Shown in pieces: positions 18,798 to 28,304 of a stretch of DNA of 64,000 nucleotides; positions within the stretch are counted from its first letter, which is position 1, and the number at the start of each line of letters is the position of its first letter. Below the pieces are notes generated by a model that was not told where the DNA came from, made no database searches, and saw nothing but the letters and a program-made list of their open reading frames with translations. Source of the DNA: an uncultured Eudoraea sp. (GTDB lineage Bacteria > Bacteroidota > Bacteroidia > Flavobacteriales > Flavobacteriaceae). The position numbers and the translations under genes were made by a program. The stretch is from the NCBI RefSeq assembly GCF_947490415.1, contig NZ_CANLGX010000003.1, positions 517,821-581,820 on the forward strand, written 5' to 3'.

Positions 18798-21200
18798 CTA
18801 ATTCATACAATCCATACCAATTGGAGATCCGTCTGGTATTTTAGAAACTTCTATAACCTTGAATTTATCTGGTTCGCTGTAAAAGTAATCAACCCTCCTT
18901 ATCATTTCTATGGCATCGACATTATTCTTGCTAGATTGTAAGGCTGTTTTAATTGATTTAAGTTTATGATTTGCAATGGCGTTTACCTGGGGGTGCACAC
19001 CTTTATGGGCTGCCAGGTTCATAATATGAAAAAGTACCCGGTAATTAATTGATTTCTGGACCTCGTTGAAATAAGGATCTTTCAGGGTTTTTTCAATCGT
19101 ATTTTGAACCAGCTGACTAAGAACATATTCCAGCCCAATTTGCTGGGTATCTAAACTTTTTTGCTGTATTAATCTCGACGCTCTTTCAGGATGCAACAAT
19201 AAACCAAGGGTCATATCCGAAGCCGTTTCAGGGGCGGAGAGAGCATCAAAAGAAACTCCAGTCCTGCCTTTAAAAGATTCCCTGCTCCTTGGATATCCGA
19301 TGGCTCTTGGTGGAAATAATGGCAATTTTTCCTTCGGAATGGCTATCACATTTGCATTTAGTGTTTCCAACAGCGCCTTAAGTGCCTGAATCTGGGAGCT
19401 TTTATCAAGAGTTTCAACAGTTTTCTGACCATCGCCTTTAACAGCATAGTTATAATCGAGCCCCCCAATCAATTTAGCCACAGCTTCTGTCTGATATCTA
19501 TGAAAAAAATAAAGTGGTGCAAAAACATCTTCCAAAACAGAATTTGGTTCATTTTCGCGAATGTTGTCTATAGAAAAATTTTCAATGGCAATTTCCCTGA
19601 TCTTTAAAACGTTTTGTAATTCGGCACTGGCGCTCGTTCCATTATCCCACAAATGCCCTAGAGCATGTGCCCCGCCAAAAGGCCGGGCATCCTGATCGGA
19701 TATAAAGCGAAGTCCTTTATTGGAGGCCTCAGACAGTATCTTATTCAGGGCTTGCTTTTCGTTGATTCCCTTTGCAAATTCTGAATAGGAGTAGGCAACA
19801 GTTGTTTTGTCCCATTCCCCAATTCCGGTGTCATAAGCCTGTGAAAAATCTATTTTCCCGTTTACAATTTTAAACTGAGGATGGGGATAATCCATTACCG
19901 ATGCTCGTTGATTGGTACTTGCTGCAAAATTATGTGTAAACCCAAGTGTATGGCCTATTTCGTGAGCAGACAATTGCCTTATTCGCGCCAAAGCCAGTTC
20001 CAGCATCTGATTATAATTATCATTCCTTTCTTCAAAAGGTTTATTTGTTAAGGCCTGTGCTATTAAAAAATCCTGCCTGATCCTTAAACTACCCAAACTT
20101 ACATGCCCCTTAATTATCTCACCTGTTCTGGGGTCTGTAATACTACTACCGTAACTCCAACCTCTTGTAGAACGGTGTACCCATTGAATAACATTATATC
20201 TTACATCCAAAGGATCAGCATCATCCGGCAATATTTTTAACTGAAACGCATCTTTATAACCTATTGCATTAAATGCCTCATTCCACCACCTGCCCCCCTC
20301 TAACAAGGCTGTTCTTACGGGTTCGGGGGTGCCGTTGTCCAGGTAATAAATAATAGGCTCTAAGGCCTCACTCAATTCGGCCTCCGGATTCTTTTTAGAT
20401 AAACGGTGTCTGGTAATAAATTGCTTGAGAATAGGTTCCTGCACAGGTGTGGCATAATCATAATATGAAAACGGGTATGAACCACTTCTGGGATCAAAAA
20501 CCCGTTCTTTATAGTTCGCATCAGGGAGCTCAATAAATGAATGGTGTTGTGCTACTGTTACCAAATCTGGGTTGGGGGAAACTGATCTGATAAAATTACC
20601 CTTGGAATCTCCCTTAAAGGTAAGTGTGACATCAAACTCAACATTTTTTGGAAATGCCTTTGTTCTTTCAAGTGCCATGGCGCTTTTACCCTTATCAAGA
20701 GTGTAAGATCCCTGCTCTTTTTGCTTAAGGCGTTTCGCCACCCCATGAGCATCCTGAATTAAAAAATCGCTGATATCAATAATATATTTACCTGTAGACT
20801 CTTCTACTATTTTAAAACCAAAAAGCACCGATTTGGCGAAGGCCTGATCCACAGATTTTTTTTCCAGTTCATTGTCGGTAATTGCCCGGTATTTTAAGTT
20901 AGGCTGAATAAGAAGTAATTTATTCCCCGCTTTTTTAAAATATACAACTTGCTCATTTCCAAGTTGTCCCCTATCTAAACCTATATCGTTACTTCCAATT
21001 CCGCTGCTTAAGGAATAAACATAAAGAAAAGGCTTTTCAAGTGCATCAATTTCCAGGTAAATCTTATCACTGGCAGCGTCATAATAGAAATCATAAAACC
21101 CTTCATGCTTTTGAAAGGCTTTACTCTTTTCGGTAAATTGTGCATTTATTAAAGAACAATAAAAAAGAGATAGAAAAAAAGTATAAAAATAGTTTTTCAT
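18798..21200 (-). CDS. secreted zinc-dependent metalloprotease (DUF5117/DUF4953 type)
   Basis: About 800 residues with a signal peptide (YFYTFFLSLFYCSLINA). The zinc site HEIGHTLGFTH near residue 412 is the extended HExxHxxGxxH metzincin pattern. The long N-terminal region before it and the C-terminal part match the DUF5117 - DUF4953 proteases common in Bacteroidota. An in-frame ATG at 21251 would add 17 residues (MVVQSILYKFKNSTSNI) before the signal peptide; I chose 21200 because the signal peptide then starts properly (MKNYF). Cell-surface or periplasmic; substrates unknown. Confidence 0.88.
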   Translation of the reverse strand: MKNYFYTFFLSLFYCSLINAQFTEKSKAFQKHEGFYDFYYDAASDKIYLEIDALEKPFLYVYSLSSGIGSNDIGLDRGQLGNEQVVYFKKAGNKLLLIQPNLKYRAITDNELEKKSVDQAFAKSVLFGFKIVEESTGKYIIDISDFLIQDAHGVAKRLKQKEQGSYTLDKGKSAMALERTKAFPKNVEFDVTLTFKGDSKGNFIRSVSPNPDLVTVAQHHSFIELPDANYKERVFDPRSGSYPFSYYDYATPVQEPILKQFITRHRLSKKNPEAELSEALEPIIYYLDNGTPEPVRTALLEGGRWWNEAFNAIGYKDAFQLKILPDDADPLDVRYNVIQWVHRSTRGWSYGSSITDPRTGEIIKGHVSLGSLRIRQDFLIAQALTNKPFEERNDNYNQMLELALARIRQLSAHEIGHTLGFTHNFAASTNQRASVMDYPHPQFKIVNGKIDFSQAYDTGIGEWDKTTVAYSYSEFAKGINEKQALNKILSEASNKGLRFISDQDARPFGGAHALGHLWDNGTSASAELQNVLKIREIAIENFSIDNIRENEPNSVLEDVFAPLYFFHRYQTEAVAKLIGGLDYNYAVKGDGQKTVETLDKSSQIQALKALLETLNANVIAIPKEKLPLFPPRAIGYPRSRESFKGRTGVSFDALSAPETASDMTLGLLLHPERASRLIQQKSLDTQQIGLEYVLSQLVQNTIEKTLKDPYFNEVQKSINYRVLFHIMNLAAHKGVHPQVNAIANHKLKSIKTALQSSKNNVDAIEMIRRVDYFYSEPDKFKVIEVSKIPDGSPIGMDCMN

Positions 21201-21285
21201 TATGTTGCTGGTTGAATTTTTAAATTTATACAAAATTGATTGCACAACCATACTTTAGCTTTATTTTTGATGAAAATTCAATTTA

Positions 21286-22381
21286 ATGACAACATCAGAT
21301 CAGCAGAAAGATCTTATAGAACGCCTTGGCGCGTTGAGGAGGTATCTTTGACATTGATGCCAAACTTATAGAAATAGAAAACGAAGAGGAAAAAACTCTG
21401 GCTCCCGACTTTTGGGATGACCCCCAAAATGCGCAGCTTCAAATGAAACTGGTACAATCCAAAAAAAAATGGGTTAACGATTTCAATGCCGCAGGAGATC
21501 TGATAAATGACCTCGAAGTCTTAATGGAATTTGCTAAGGAAGGTGAAATCTCTGAAGAGGAGGTAACTCATCAATACAATGCTGCACTTGAGGCCATAGA
21601 AAATCTTGAATTCAGAAACATGCTCTCTGAAGAGGGAGATAATATGACTGCAGTTTTACAAATCACCGCAGGTGCAGGGGGAACTGAAAGTTGCGATTGG
21701 GCTGCCATGCTTATGAGAATGTACATGATGTGGAGTGAAAAAAATGGCTACAAGATTAAGGAACTCAATTACCAGGAAGGCGACGTGGCAGGTATTAAAA
21801 CTGTGACTTTAGAAATTGATGGCGAATATGCATTTGGTTGGTTGAAAGGAGAAAATGGTGTTCACCGTCTGGTACGCATCTCTCCATTTGATAGTAATGC
21901 CAAACGACATACTTCTTTTGCATCTGTATATGTCTACCCCTTGGTTGATGATACTATTGAAATAGAAATAAATCCATCGGATATTGAAATTACCACTTCA
22001 AGATCGAGCGGAGCGGGCGGACAAAACGTGAACAAAGTAGAAACAAAAGTACAGTTGGTGCATAAACCTACTGGGATTCAAATTTCATGTTCTGATTCCA
22101 GGTCACAACACGATAATAGAGCTACAGCACTTAAGATGTTAAAATCTCAGCTTTATGAGATTGAATTGCGCAAGAAACAGGAAGCCCGAAGCGAAATAGA
22201 ATCTTCAAAAATGAAGATAGAATGGGGTTCGCAGATCAGGAATTATGTTATGCACCCGTACAAACTGGTCAAGGACGTTAGAACAGGAAGAGAAACAGCT
22301 AATGTGGATGCTGTTATGGATGGGCAAATTGATGAATTTTTAAAAGCCTACCTAATGGCGATGGGGCAAAGCGAAGTTTAG
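21286..22381 (+). CDS. prfB: peptide chain release factor 2, with programmed +1 frameshift
   Basis: RF2 releases peptides at UGA and UAA. The gene is split between frames: 21 codons from ATG 21286, then an in-frame TGA at 21349-21351, with translation continuing in the +1 frame from GAC at 21350 to the stop at 22379-22381 (coding join 21286-21348 and 21350-22381, 364 residues). The tripeptide anticodon SPF ([10 protein letters not shown]) and the catalytic GGQ (GAGGQNVNK, near residue 242) are intact. The frameshift makes RF2 control its own synthesis. It is divergent from the metalloprotease gene. Confidence 0.96.
21337..21352 (+). promoter_or_regulatory. prfB frameshift signal
   Basis: AGGAGG (21337-21342), a 3-nt spacer, then CTT TGA C (21346-21352): an internal Shine-Dalgarno just before a slippery CUU codon and a UGA stop followed by C. 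This is the same arrangement as in E. coli prfB. It is notable here because genes in this phylum rarely use Shine-Dalgarno sequences for initiation. Confidence 0.95.
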
Positions 22382-22429
22382 TATATCCCATATAAATTTA
22401 GAACATAAGAAAGCAATAATTAGTCTGCA

Positions 22430-22777
22430 ATGATAAAAATCTATCATAATCCAAGATGCCGTAAATCCCGGGAGGGTCTTGCAATAGTTGAATCTTCCGG
22501 AAAAGATTTTAAAATTATTAACTATCTCGAGGAAGTTCCTACAAAGGAGGAGTTGCGTAAGGTCTTATCCTATTTGTCTTTAAGTCCTGATCAATTGGTG
22601 CGTAAAAATGAGGCAATCTGGAAAGAAAAGTTTAAAGGAAGTATTCTGTCCGATGAACAGATTATTGATGCCATGATAAAATATCCCAAATTAATTGAAC
22701 GTCCAATAGTAATAAAAGGAGATAAAGCTGTTATTGGCAGACCCTCCGAAACTATAATAGAATTGTTAGGTCAATAG
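22430..22777 (+). CDS. ArsC family arsenate reductase-like (Spx/YffB group)
   Basis: A 115-residue thioredoxin-fold protein. The N-terminal motif YHNPRCRKSRE holds the single active cysteine of glutaredoxin-coupled ArsC. The C-terminal IERPIVIKGDKAVIGRP matches the family's RPI motif. It starts 48 bp after prfB. No other arsenic genes are near, so a general redox or stress role is as likely as arsenate reduction. Confidence 0.82.
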   Translation: MIKIYHNPRCRKSREGLAIVESSGKDFKIINYLEEVPTKEELRKVLSYLSLSPDQLVRKNEAIWKEKFKGSILSDEQIIDAMIKYPKLIERPIVIKGDKAVIGRPSETIIELLGQ

Positions 22778-22918
22778 GGGAAATTCTCAGGACCCATTTC
22801 GACATTATGGTAAGTTTTGATTTATATTGTAATTTTGTTTATGTCCATTGGAGTTTTAACTATCATTTAACCGCTTAAGAATAATCCTTGGTTTAATTTT
22901 ACTGAAAATTGAAAAAGA

Positions 22919-23401
22919 ATGACTATCAACATTAAATATATCGGCTTTATATTTTTATTGGCACTATTTGTAATCCCAGAAGCGAATGCTCAATATGGTT
23001 ATAATAATGGTTATAATAATGGTTATAATAGGAATTCCAGGCGAAATAGTCCAATCCCGCGCATGGAGGAGCCTCAAAGTAAACCTGAAAATCTTACTGC
23101 CGAAGAAATAGTGGAAAGAGAAATGCCAAAAATCATAGAGGCCTTAGAACTAAATGACTTTGAGCAGGCTGTAGTTTCCTCTATCCTTACCAAGTATGTG
23201 CAGCAGAGCATTGAACTGCAACTTTTAAAGTTACCAGCTGATAAAACCAGAGAAGCTGCTGAAAAAATTCGTGAAAATCAAAAAGAGGAATTAAAAGCAG
23301 GGCTTCCCGAAGATAAATTCAACCAACTGGTCGAACTACAAAAGCAGGGGTATAAGAAAATCAAAAAGAAAAAGAAAAAGAAAGATAAATCTGAGGGTTA
23401 A
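22919..23401 (+). CDS. small secreted helical protein with GYNN repeats
   Basis: A 160-residue protein of unknown function. Signal peptide (YIGFIFLLALFVIPEANA), then a GYNNGYNNGYN linker coded by a perfect 12-bp tandem repeat. A helical region (about 55-140) with an EIVEREMPKIIEAL... pattern resembles in layout the small periplasmic Spy/CpxP-like helical proteins, but I see no LTxxQ motif. It ends in a KKIKKKKKKKDK tail. Related proteins are common in flavobacteria as hypothetical proteins. Confidence 0.75.
   Translation: MTINIKYIGFIFLLALFVIPEANAQYGYNNGYNNGYNRNSRRNSPIPRMEEPQSKPENLTAEEIVEREMPKIIEALELNDFEQAVVSSILTKYVQQSIELQLLKLPADKTREAAEKIRENQKEELKAGLPEDKFNQLVELQKQGYKKIKKKKKKKDKSEG
22997..23032 (+). 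repeat. 12-bp tandem repeat, about 3 copies, in frame
   Basis: GGTTATAATAAT is repeated twice exactly and a third time with the last two bases changed. Each unit codes GYNN, so copy-number changes would keep the reading frame. Confidence 0.85.
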
Positions 23402-23832
23402 AGTCTTTAGACATCAGGAAGTAGGATATAAGTACCTTGCGATTCCTACTAAAACCAAAACCAATATAGTTTTGGTAATTACAGGATAGCCCTTGTCAGA
23501 TGAATTAAAAAACAGCACCTATTCAGACATTATAATTTGAAAGAAAAACTCTTGCCAGCCATCTTTTTCAAGCATCTTCTACCCCATGATGCTAATTCTA
23601 TAAGCCTTCACTATTAGGCCCATTCTCCAAATGTCATACGCCAACTACTAAATCATTCCTGTGAACGACATTTGCGCTGATAAAAAACCTAAGCTTGCCG
23701 TTCACTGCAATCCTTATGTCGTTCAAAGAAGATTGTTTCGTGTTTTGTCTTATTAATCACAACTTTGACACAGGAAAATTAAATTCTATTCGGATAATTT
23801 ATTAATATAAATTTTTGAGAATAATAAAAATT
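23402..23832. other. 431-bp gap: inverted repeats, no gene seen
   Basis: No convincing coding region. Inverted repeats seen: AGTAGGA / TCCTACT (23420-23426, 23444-23450), ACCAAAAC / GTTTTGGT (23454-23461, 23469-23476), and GAACGACAT / ATGTCGTTC (23663-23671, 23716-23724). The last competes with GTGAACG / CGTTCAC (23661-23667, 23699-23705). A near-consensus -7 box (CAACTTTG, 23760-23767) lies about 65 bp before the TonB receptor start. Confidence 0.5.
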
Positions 23833-26367
23833 ATGGGAAGAATAATCAAACAAAACATATTTACCTGCCGAATAGGAATACCTATGGCCTTAATATGTTT
23901 ATTTATGCACTTATCATTACATTCCCAAACACCGGATCCAATTCAAATAACCGGAAAAGTTATTGATTCAGAAACCGGTGAATCTCTTGAATATGCTACC
24001 CTAGTTCTTCAGTCAATAAGAAATCCGGAGCGCGTTACCGGTGGATTAACTGATGCTAACGGCCAGTTTAATGTGGAAACTTTTCCAGGACAGTACAATG
24101 TGCGAATAGAATATATTTCCTATAAGACCTATGAGCTGAAAACACAAGACTTTAGGGCATCAACCAATCTGGGAACCATTGAATTGCAAATAGATGCCCA
24201 GCAATTGGAAGAAGTGGAACTAATAGGAGAAAGGACTACAATAGAACTTCGCCTTGATAAGAAAATTTACAATGTTGGCCAGGATCTTACGGTAAGAGGA
24301 GGATCTGTAACAGATGTTTTAGACAATATACCGTCAGTTACTGTAGATGTAGAGGGAAATATTAGTTTAAGAGGCAATGAAAGTGTGCGGATTCTGATTA
24401 ATGGTAAGCCTTCTGCCTTATCAGGCATTAATCCTGAAACCTTACAACAATTACCGGCAGAAACCATTGAAAAAGTAGAGGTTATAACAAACCCATCAGC
24501 ACGCTATGACGCTGAGGGTACCGGTGGGATCATCAATATAATACTAAAACAGGGAAAAAATTCTGGCTTAAACGGATCTGTCAATCTATTTGCAGGTTAC
24601 CCTGATAATTATGGAGGTGCCCTTAGTTTAAATCTAAGGCGGGAGAAATTCAACTTTTTTATCAACACCACTTATAGATACAGAAACGCTCCTGGTAATG
24701 CTCTGTTTGAGCAGGAAAATTTTAATCCCGATGGGACTACCGCAAGTTTTCAAAACGAAATACGGGCTTATCAAAGAGAGCGGAACGGATTCAATAATAA
24801 TTTTGGTTTTGAATTATTTATTAACCCAACAACGAGCATCACGAATTCCTTTGTTTACAGGACCTCAAACGGCGACAACATAGTAGATGTTGATTTCTTT
24901 AATTTTGATGCCAACGGGGATCCAACTGTACAAAGAAATAGGTTTACTACGGAAAGAGAAGATGAAAACGATATACAGTATTCATTCAATTTTGCTAAGA
25001 AATTCAATGACAAAGGCCATGAAATTGCAATTGATTATCAATATTCAACAGGCTCAGAAGTAGAAAATGCAATTATCAATGAAATTGTACTTGGTGAGAA
25101 TGAGAAAATTCCAACAGAGCAGACTATCAACGATGAAACTCAAATAAACCAATTACTGCAAATGGAATATGTACTTCCATTTAGCGAGGACAAGCAGTCA
25201 CAATTTGAATTAGGTTACAGAGGGACTTTTAATACGTTTGATACAGATTTTCAATTCGGATTAGTGGAAGAGGGTAGTTTAATTAGTGATCCCAATTTTA
25301 GCAACCGACTTATTTATACAGAAAATGTAAACGCCGCATACGTTCAATTAGGAAGAAAATTTAAACATTTCAATATTCTTGGTGGCCTGCGAATGGAGGC
25401 TTCTGATATCGGAATTGAATTAGTTACTACAAAGGAAATAAATAACAAAACATACGTAGATTGGTTTCCGTCTATATTTATAGGCTATGATTTTTCAGAA
25501 TTAGATAAGATTAATATTAGTTATAGCAGGAGATTGAGAAGGCCCCGCTCGCGATTTATTAATCCTTTTCCCTCCAGATCCAGTAATACAAATCTGTTTT
25601 TGGGAAATCCGGATCTCAACCCTACTTATACCAATGCCTTTGATTTAGAGTACCTGAAACGATGGGAAAAGGTTACCTTAACTACTTCAGCATATTACAA
25701 CTATTCAACAGGGGTTTTTCAATTTATTACACTGGAAACAGGAGATTTTGTTGAAATTGAAAACCCTGATGATCCTGACAACCCTGTCTTTGTTCCTATA
25801 CAGGTTAGAACTCCCATAAATCTTGCAACAGACACACGTTATGGAATGGAATTTACCGCTATCTACGTACCGATAAGAAATTGGCGTTTTACTGTAAATT
25901 TTAATGTGTTTAATCAACAATTGCGGGGAGACTATACTTATACGAATTCTCAGGAAGAGGAAATAACTCAAGTTTTTGATGCGGACAACCTTGCATGGTT
26001 TACCAGGTTTAGTGCCAAAATCCCCCTTCCTGGAAAAGTTGATTTTCAGGCTAATCTATTTTACAGAGGTCCAACGGAAAATGCACAAAGCCTGAGTAAG
26101 GGTATTTTAAGCACAAATTTAGCTTTTAGCAAGGACGTAATTAAAGACAAGGCTACACTTTCCCTCAACGTAAGTGACCTATTTAACAGTAGAAAAAGAA
26201 GAAGTGAAACCCGCACAGATAATGTATTTACCTACAGTGAATTCCAATGGCGTGAAAGACAAATTACATTGTCCTTTTTATATCGATTCAATCAAAACAA
26301 GAACCAAAGAAATGGAAACAGAAGAGGAAATGGTAATGGAGAGGATTTTGAATTTGAAGGATCTTAA
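23833..26367 (+). CDS. TonB-dependent receptor, outer-membrane beta-barrel family 3 type
   Basis: About 844 residues. Signal peptide (IPMALICLFMHLSLHS), then a carboxypeptidase-regulatory-like domain (about 25-105, ITGKVIDSETGESLEYAT), a plug domain (about 125-225, with VRILINGKPS and EVITNPSARYDAEGTGGI) and a C-terminal barrel rich in alternating strands. A polar tail (Asn, Arg, Gly, Glu) follows the barrel. There is no SusD partner beside it, which fits the PF14905-type receptors rather than SusC. A TTG at 23815 is in frame, but the ATG at 23833 is the better start. The ligand is unknown. Confidence 0.9.
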   Translation: MGRIIKQNIFTCRIGIPMALICLFMHLSLHSQTPDPIQITGKVIDSETGESLEYATLVLQSIRNPERVTGGLTDANGQFNVETFPGQYNVRIEYISYKTYELKTQDFRASTNLGTIELQIDAQQLEEVELIGERTTIELRLDKKIYNVGQDLTVRGGSVTDVLDNIPSVTVDVEGNISLRGNESVRILINGKPSALSGINPETLQQLPAETIEKVEVITNPSARYDAEGTGGIINIILKQGKNSGLNGSVNLFAGYPDNYGGALSLNLRREKFNFFINTTYRYRNAPGNALFEQENFNPDGTTASFQNEIRAYQRERNGFNNNFGFELFINPTTSITNSFVYRTSNGDNIVDVDFFNFDANGDPTVQRNRFTTEREDENDIQYSFNFAKKFNDKGHEIAIDYQYSTGSEVENAIINEIVLGENEKIPTEQTINDETQINQLLQMEYVLPFSEDKQSQFELGYRGTFNTFDTDFQFGLVEEGSLISDPNFSNRLIYTENVNAAYVQLGRKFKHFNILGGLRMEASDIGIELVTTKEINNKTYVDWFPSIFIGYDFSELDKINISYSRRLRRPRSRFINPFPSRSSNTNLFLGNPDLNPTYTNAFDLEYLKRWEKVTLTTSAYYNYSTGVFQFITLETGDFVEIENPDDPDNPVFVPIQVRTPINLATDTRYGMEFTAIYVPIRNWRFTVNFNVFNQQLRGDYTYTNSQEEEITQVFDADNLAWFTRFSAKIPLPGKVDFQANLFYRGPTENAQSLSKGILSTNLAFSKDVIKDKATLSLNVSDLFNSRKRRSETRTDNVFTYSEFQWRERQITLSFLYRFNQNKNQRNGNRRGNGNGEDFEFEGS

Positions 26368-26388
26368 AATCAAATATCTCTAAAATAT

Positions 26389-26415
26389 AAAGAAGCCAGG
26401 CGGCTTCTTTTTTTT
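26389..26415. terminator. bidirectional terminator
   Basis: A perfect 9-bp stem AAAGAAGCC / GGCTTCTTT (26389-26397 and 26402-26410), loop AGGC, with a T run to the right. It lies 22 bp after the TonB receptor stop and also just after the stop of the convergent small membrane protein gene. Confidence 0.85.
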
Positions 26416-26587
26416 ATTCGTTACGCTGGGCTCTTTTGGCTTCCCGCTTTTCTTTCCATAATTCCATAAGATTACCTCCCAGCCAATAGGGAACTACAAA
26501 TAATAATAAAAACATCATTAACCAAAATCCTATGGTAATAACGGTTAAAAAGGCTAAAAATCCCAAATATTGATCAAATTCGAACAT
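26414..26587 (-). CDS. small single-span membrane protein (possibly DUF6341)
   Basis: A 57-residue protein beginning MFEFDQYLGFLAF, with one or two hydrophobic spans (residues about 7-35) and a charged end (EKREAKRAQRNE). I think it is the family now called DUF6341, but from memory only. An in-frame ATG at 26638 exists, but a consensus promoter box (TATCTTTG on the minus strand, plus coordinates 26607-26614) lies inside that extension, so 26587 is the better start. Function unknown. Confidence 0.7.
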   Translation of the reverse strand: MFEFDQYLGFLAFLTVITIGFWLMMFLLLFVVPYWLGGNLMELWKEKREAKRAQRNE

Positions 26588-26606
26588 ACTCTTATTCTTT
26601 GGAACA

Positions 26607-26614
26607 CAAAGATA
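26607..26614 (-). promoter_or_regulatory. -7 element TATCTTTG
   Basis: TATCTTTG on the minus strand matches TAnnTTTG, 19 bp before the ATG at 26587 of the small membrane protein gene. Confidence 0.55.
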
Positions 26615-26709
26615 GTTTGAAAATAGTAATTTCAACAAATCAAAGGCAAAAAAAAAATTGGATCACATGAAATTTCAATTTACAACCATCAAAATAAGCC
26701 TTCGTATCT

Positions 26710-26717
26710 TATCTTTG
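26710..26717 (+). promoter_or_regulatory. fumC -7 element TATCTTTG
   Basis: TATCTTTG matches TAnnTTTG, 22 bp before the fumC ATG. Confidence 0.6.
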
Positions 26718-26739
26718 TAGACATTAAAACTACACTATT

Positions 26740-28137
26740 ATGAGCTTCCGAATTGAAAAAGACACCATGGGTGAGGTAAAAGTCCCATCAGATAAATACT
26801 GGGGTGCACAAACTGAAAGATCACGAAATAATTTTAAAATTGGTTCTCCGGCTTCCATGCCACTAGATGTGATTATGGGATTTGCCTATTTGAAAAAGGC
26901 CGCAGCATACACCAACTGTGAATTAGGGGTATTGGCCGTTGAAAAAAGAGATCTAATTGCCCAGGTTTGTGATGAAATACTCGCCGGAGATCACAATAGC
27001 CAATTTCCTCTTGTTATATGGCAAACCGGTTCCGGCACGCAAAGCAATATGAATGTAAATGAAGTTATTGCTAATAGAGCACATGAATTGGCTGGTAAAG
27101 TCATTGGCGAAGGAGAGAAGACAATTCAACCAAATGATGATGTTAACAAATCTCAGTCGTCAAATGATACTTTTCCGACAGGAATGCATATTGCAATTTA
27201 TAAAAAGATTGTTGAGGTTACTATTCCCGGACTAAGACAATTGCGCAATACCCTCAATGAAAAAGCAACACGATTTAATACTGTGGTTAAAATTGGCCGG
27301 ACGCACTTAATGGATGCAACCCCTTTAACGCTTGGACAGGAATTTTCTGGTTATGTTTCTCAAATAGATCATGGGATAAAGGCACTTGAGAACACTTTAG
27401 ATCATTTAAGTGAATTAGCATTAGGTGGCACTGCAGTAGGTACAGGATTAAATACGCCAAAAGGCTACGACGTTTTAGTAGCTAAATATATTTCTGAATT
27501 TACCGGACTTAAGTTTAAAACGGCTCCAAATAAGTTTGAAGCCCTTGCAGCACATGATGCGTTGGTTGAGAGCCATGGTGCATTAAAACAACTAGCTGTT
27601 TCCCTGAATAAAATTGCTAATGATATTCGAATGATGGCTTCAGGGCCAAGATCCGGAATTGGTGAGATCATAATTCCTGCCAATGAACCCGGAAGTTCAA
27701 TAATGCCTGGCAAGGTCAACCCAACCCAATGCGAAGCACTTACCATGGTTTGCGCACAAGTTATGGGTAATGATGTTGCAGTCACCATAGGAGGTACACA
27801 GGGGCATTATGAGTTAAATGTTTTTAAACCCTTAATGGCCGCCAATGTTTTGCAATCTGCCCAGCTTTTGGGAGATGCTGCCATTAGTTTTGATATAAAT
27901 TGTGCGGTAGGCATTGAACCTAATCGCGACGTCATAAAAGAATTATTGAACAATTCATTAATGCTTGTAACGGCTTTGAATACAAAAATTGGATATTATA
28001 AAGCTGCAGAAATAGCCAATACGGCACATAAAAACGGGACAACCCTAAAGGAAGAAGCTGTTAATCTGGGATATGTTACTGAAGAAGAATACGATGAATG
28101 GGTTAAACCGGAGGAGATGGTTGGTGGTCTGAAATAG
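26740..28137 (+). CDS. fumC: class II fumarate hydratase
   Basis: Converts fumarate to malate in the TCA cycle; an iron-free, heat-stable homotetramer. A 465-residue protein with the superfamily signature [11 protein letters not shown] near residue 318, the substrate motif [10 protein letters not shown] near residue 97 and the [10 protein letters not shown] motif near residue 187. The length is normal. Single-gene unit with its own promoter. Confidence 0.97.
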   Translation: MSFRIEKDTMGEVKVPSDKYWGAQTERSRNNFKIGSPASMPLDVIMGFAYLKKAAAYTNCELGVLAVEKRDLIAQVCDEILAGDHNSQFPLVIWQTGSGTQSNMNVNEVIANRAHELAGKVIGEGEKTIQPNDDVNKSQSSNDTFPTGMHIAIYKKIVEVTIPGLRQLRNTLNEKATRFNTVVKIGRTHLMDATPLTLGQEFSGYVSQIDHGIKALENTLDHLSELALGGTAVGTGLNTPKGYDVLVAKYISEFTGLKFKTAPNKFEALAAHDALVESHGALKQLAVSLNKIANDIRMMASGPRSGIGEIIIPANEPGSSIMPGKVNPTQCEALTMVCAQVMGNDVAVTIGGTQGHYELNVFKPLMAANVLQSAQLLGDAAISFDINCAVGIEPNRDVIKELLNNSLMLVTALNTKIGYYKAAEIANTAHKNGTTLKEEAVNLGYVTEEEYDEWVKPEEMVGGLK

Positions 28138-28251
28138 AATTCCCCTCCTTTACAGAACATGTATAATATTATCATTCGAAGACCTGGGGGTAACTCGTTA
28201 GGATTTGCCTTCAACACCAGATAAGTGTATTGAATTCAGAAATATTATAAT

Positions 28252-28287
28252 AAAAAAGGGCCAATCTAACGATTGACCCTTTTTTTA
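28252..28287 (-). terminator. terminator, best fit to the minus strand
   Basis: A 9-bp stem GGGCCAATC / GATTGACCC (28258-28266 and 28271-28279), loop of four. Read as minus-strand RNA all nine pairs form (one G-U); read as plus-strand RNA one pair is lost. A/T runs flank both sides, so it serves the convergent coiled-coil gene and probably fumC too. Confidence 0.8.
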
Positions 28288-28304
28288 TAAATGGATAGTG
28301 TTTA

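Noticed and set aside
22997-23032. Short direct repeats as a possible CRISPR array
   Set aside because: Three abutting 12-bp units without spacers, in frame inside a secreted protein gene.
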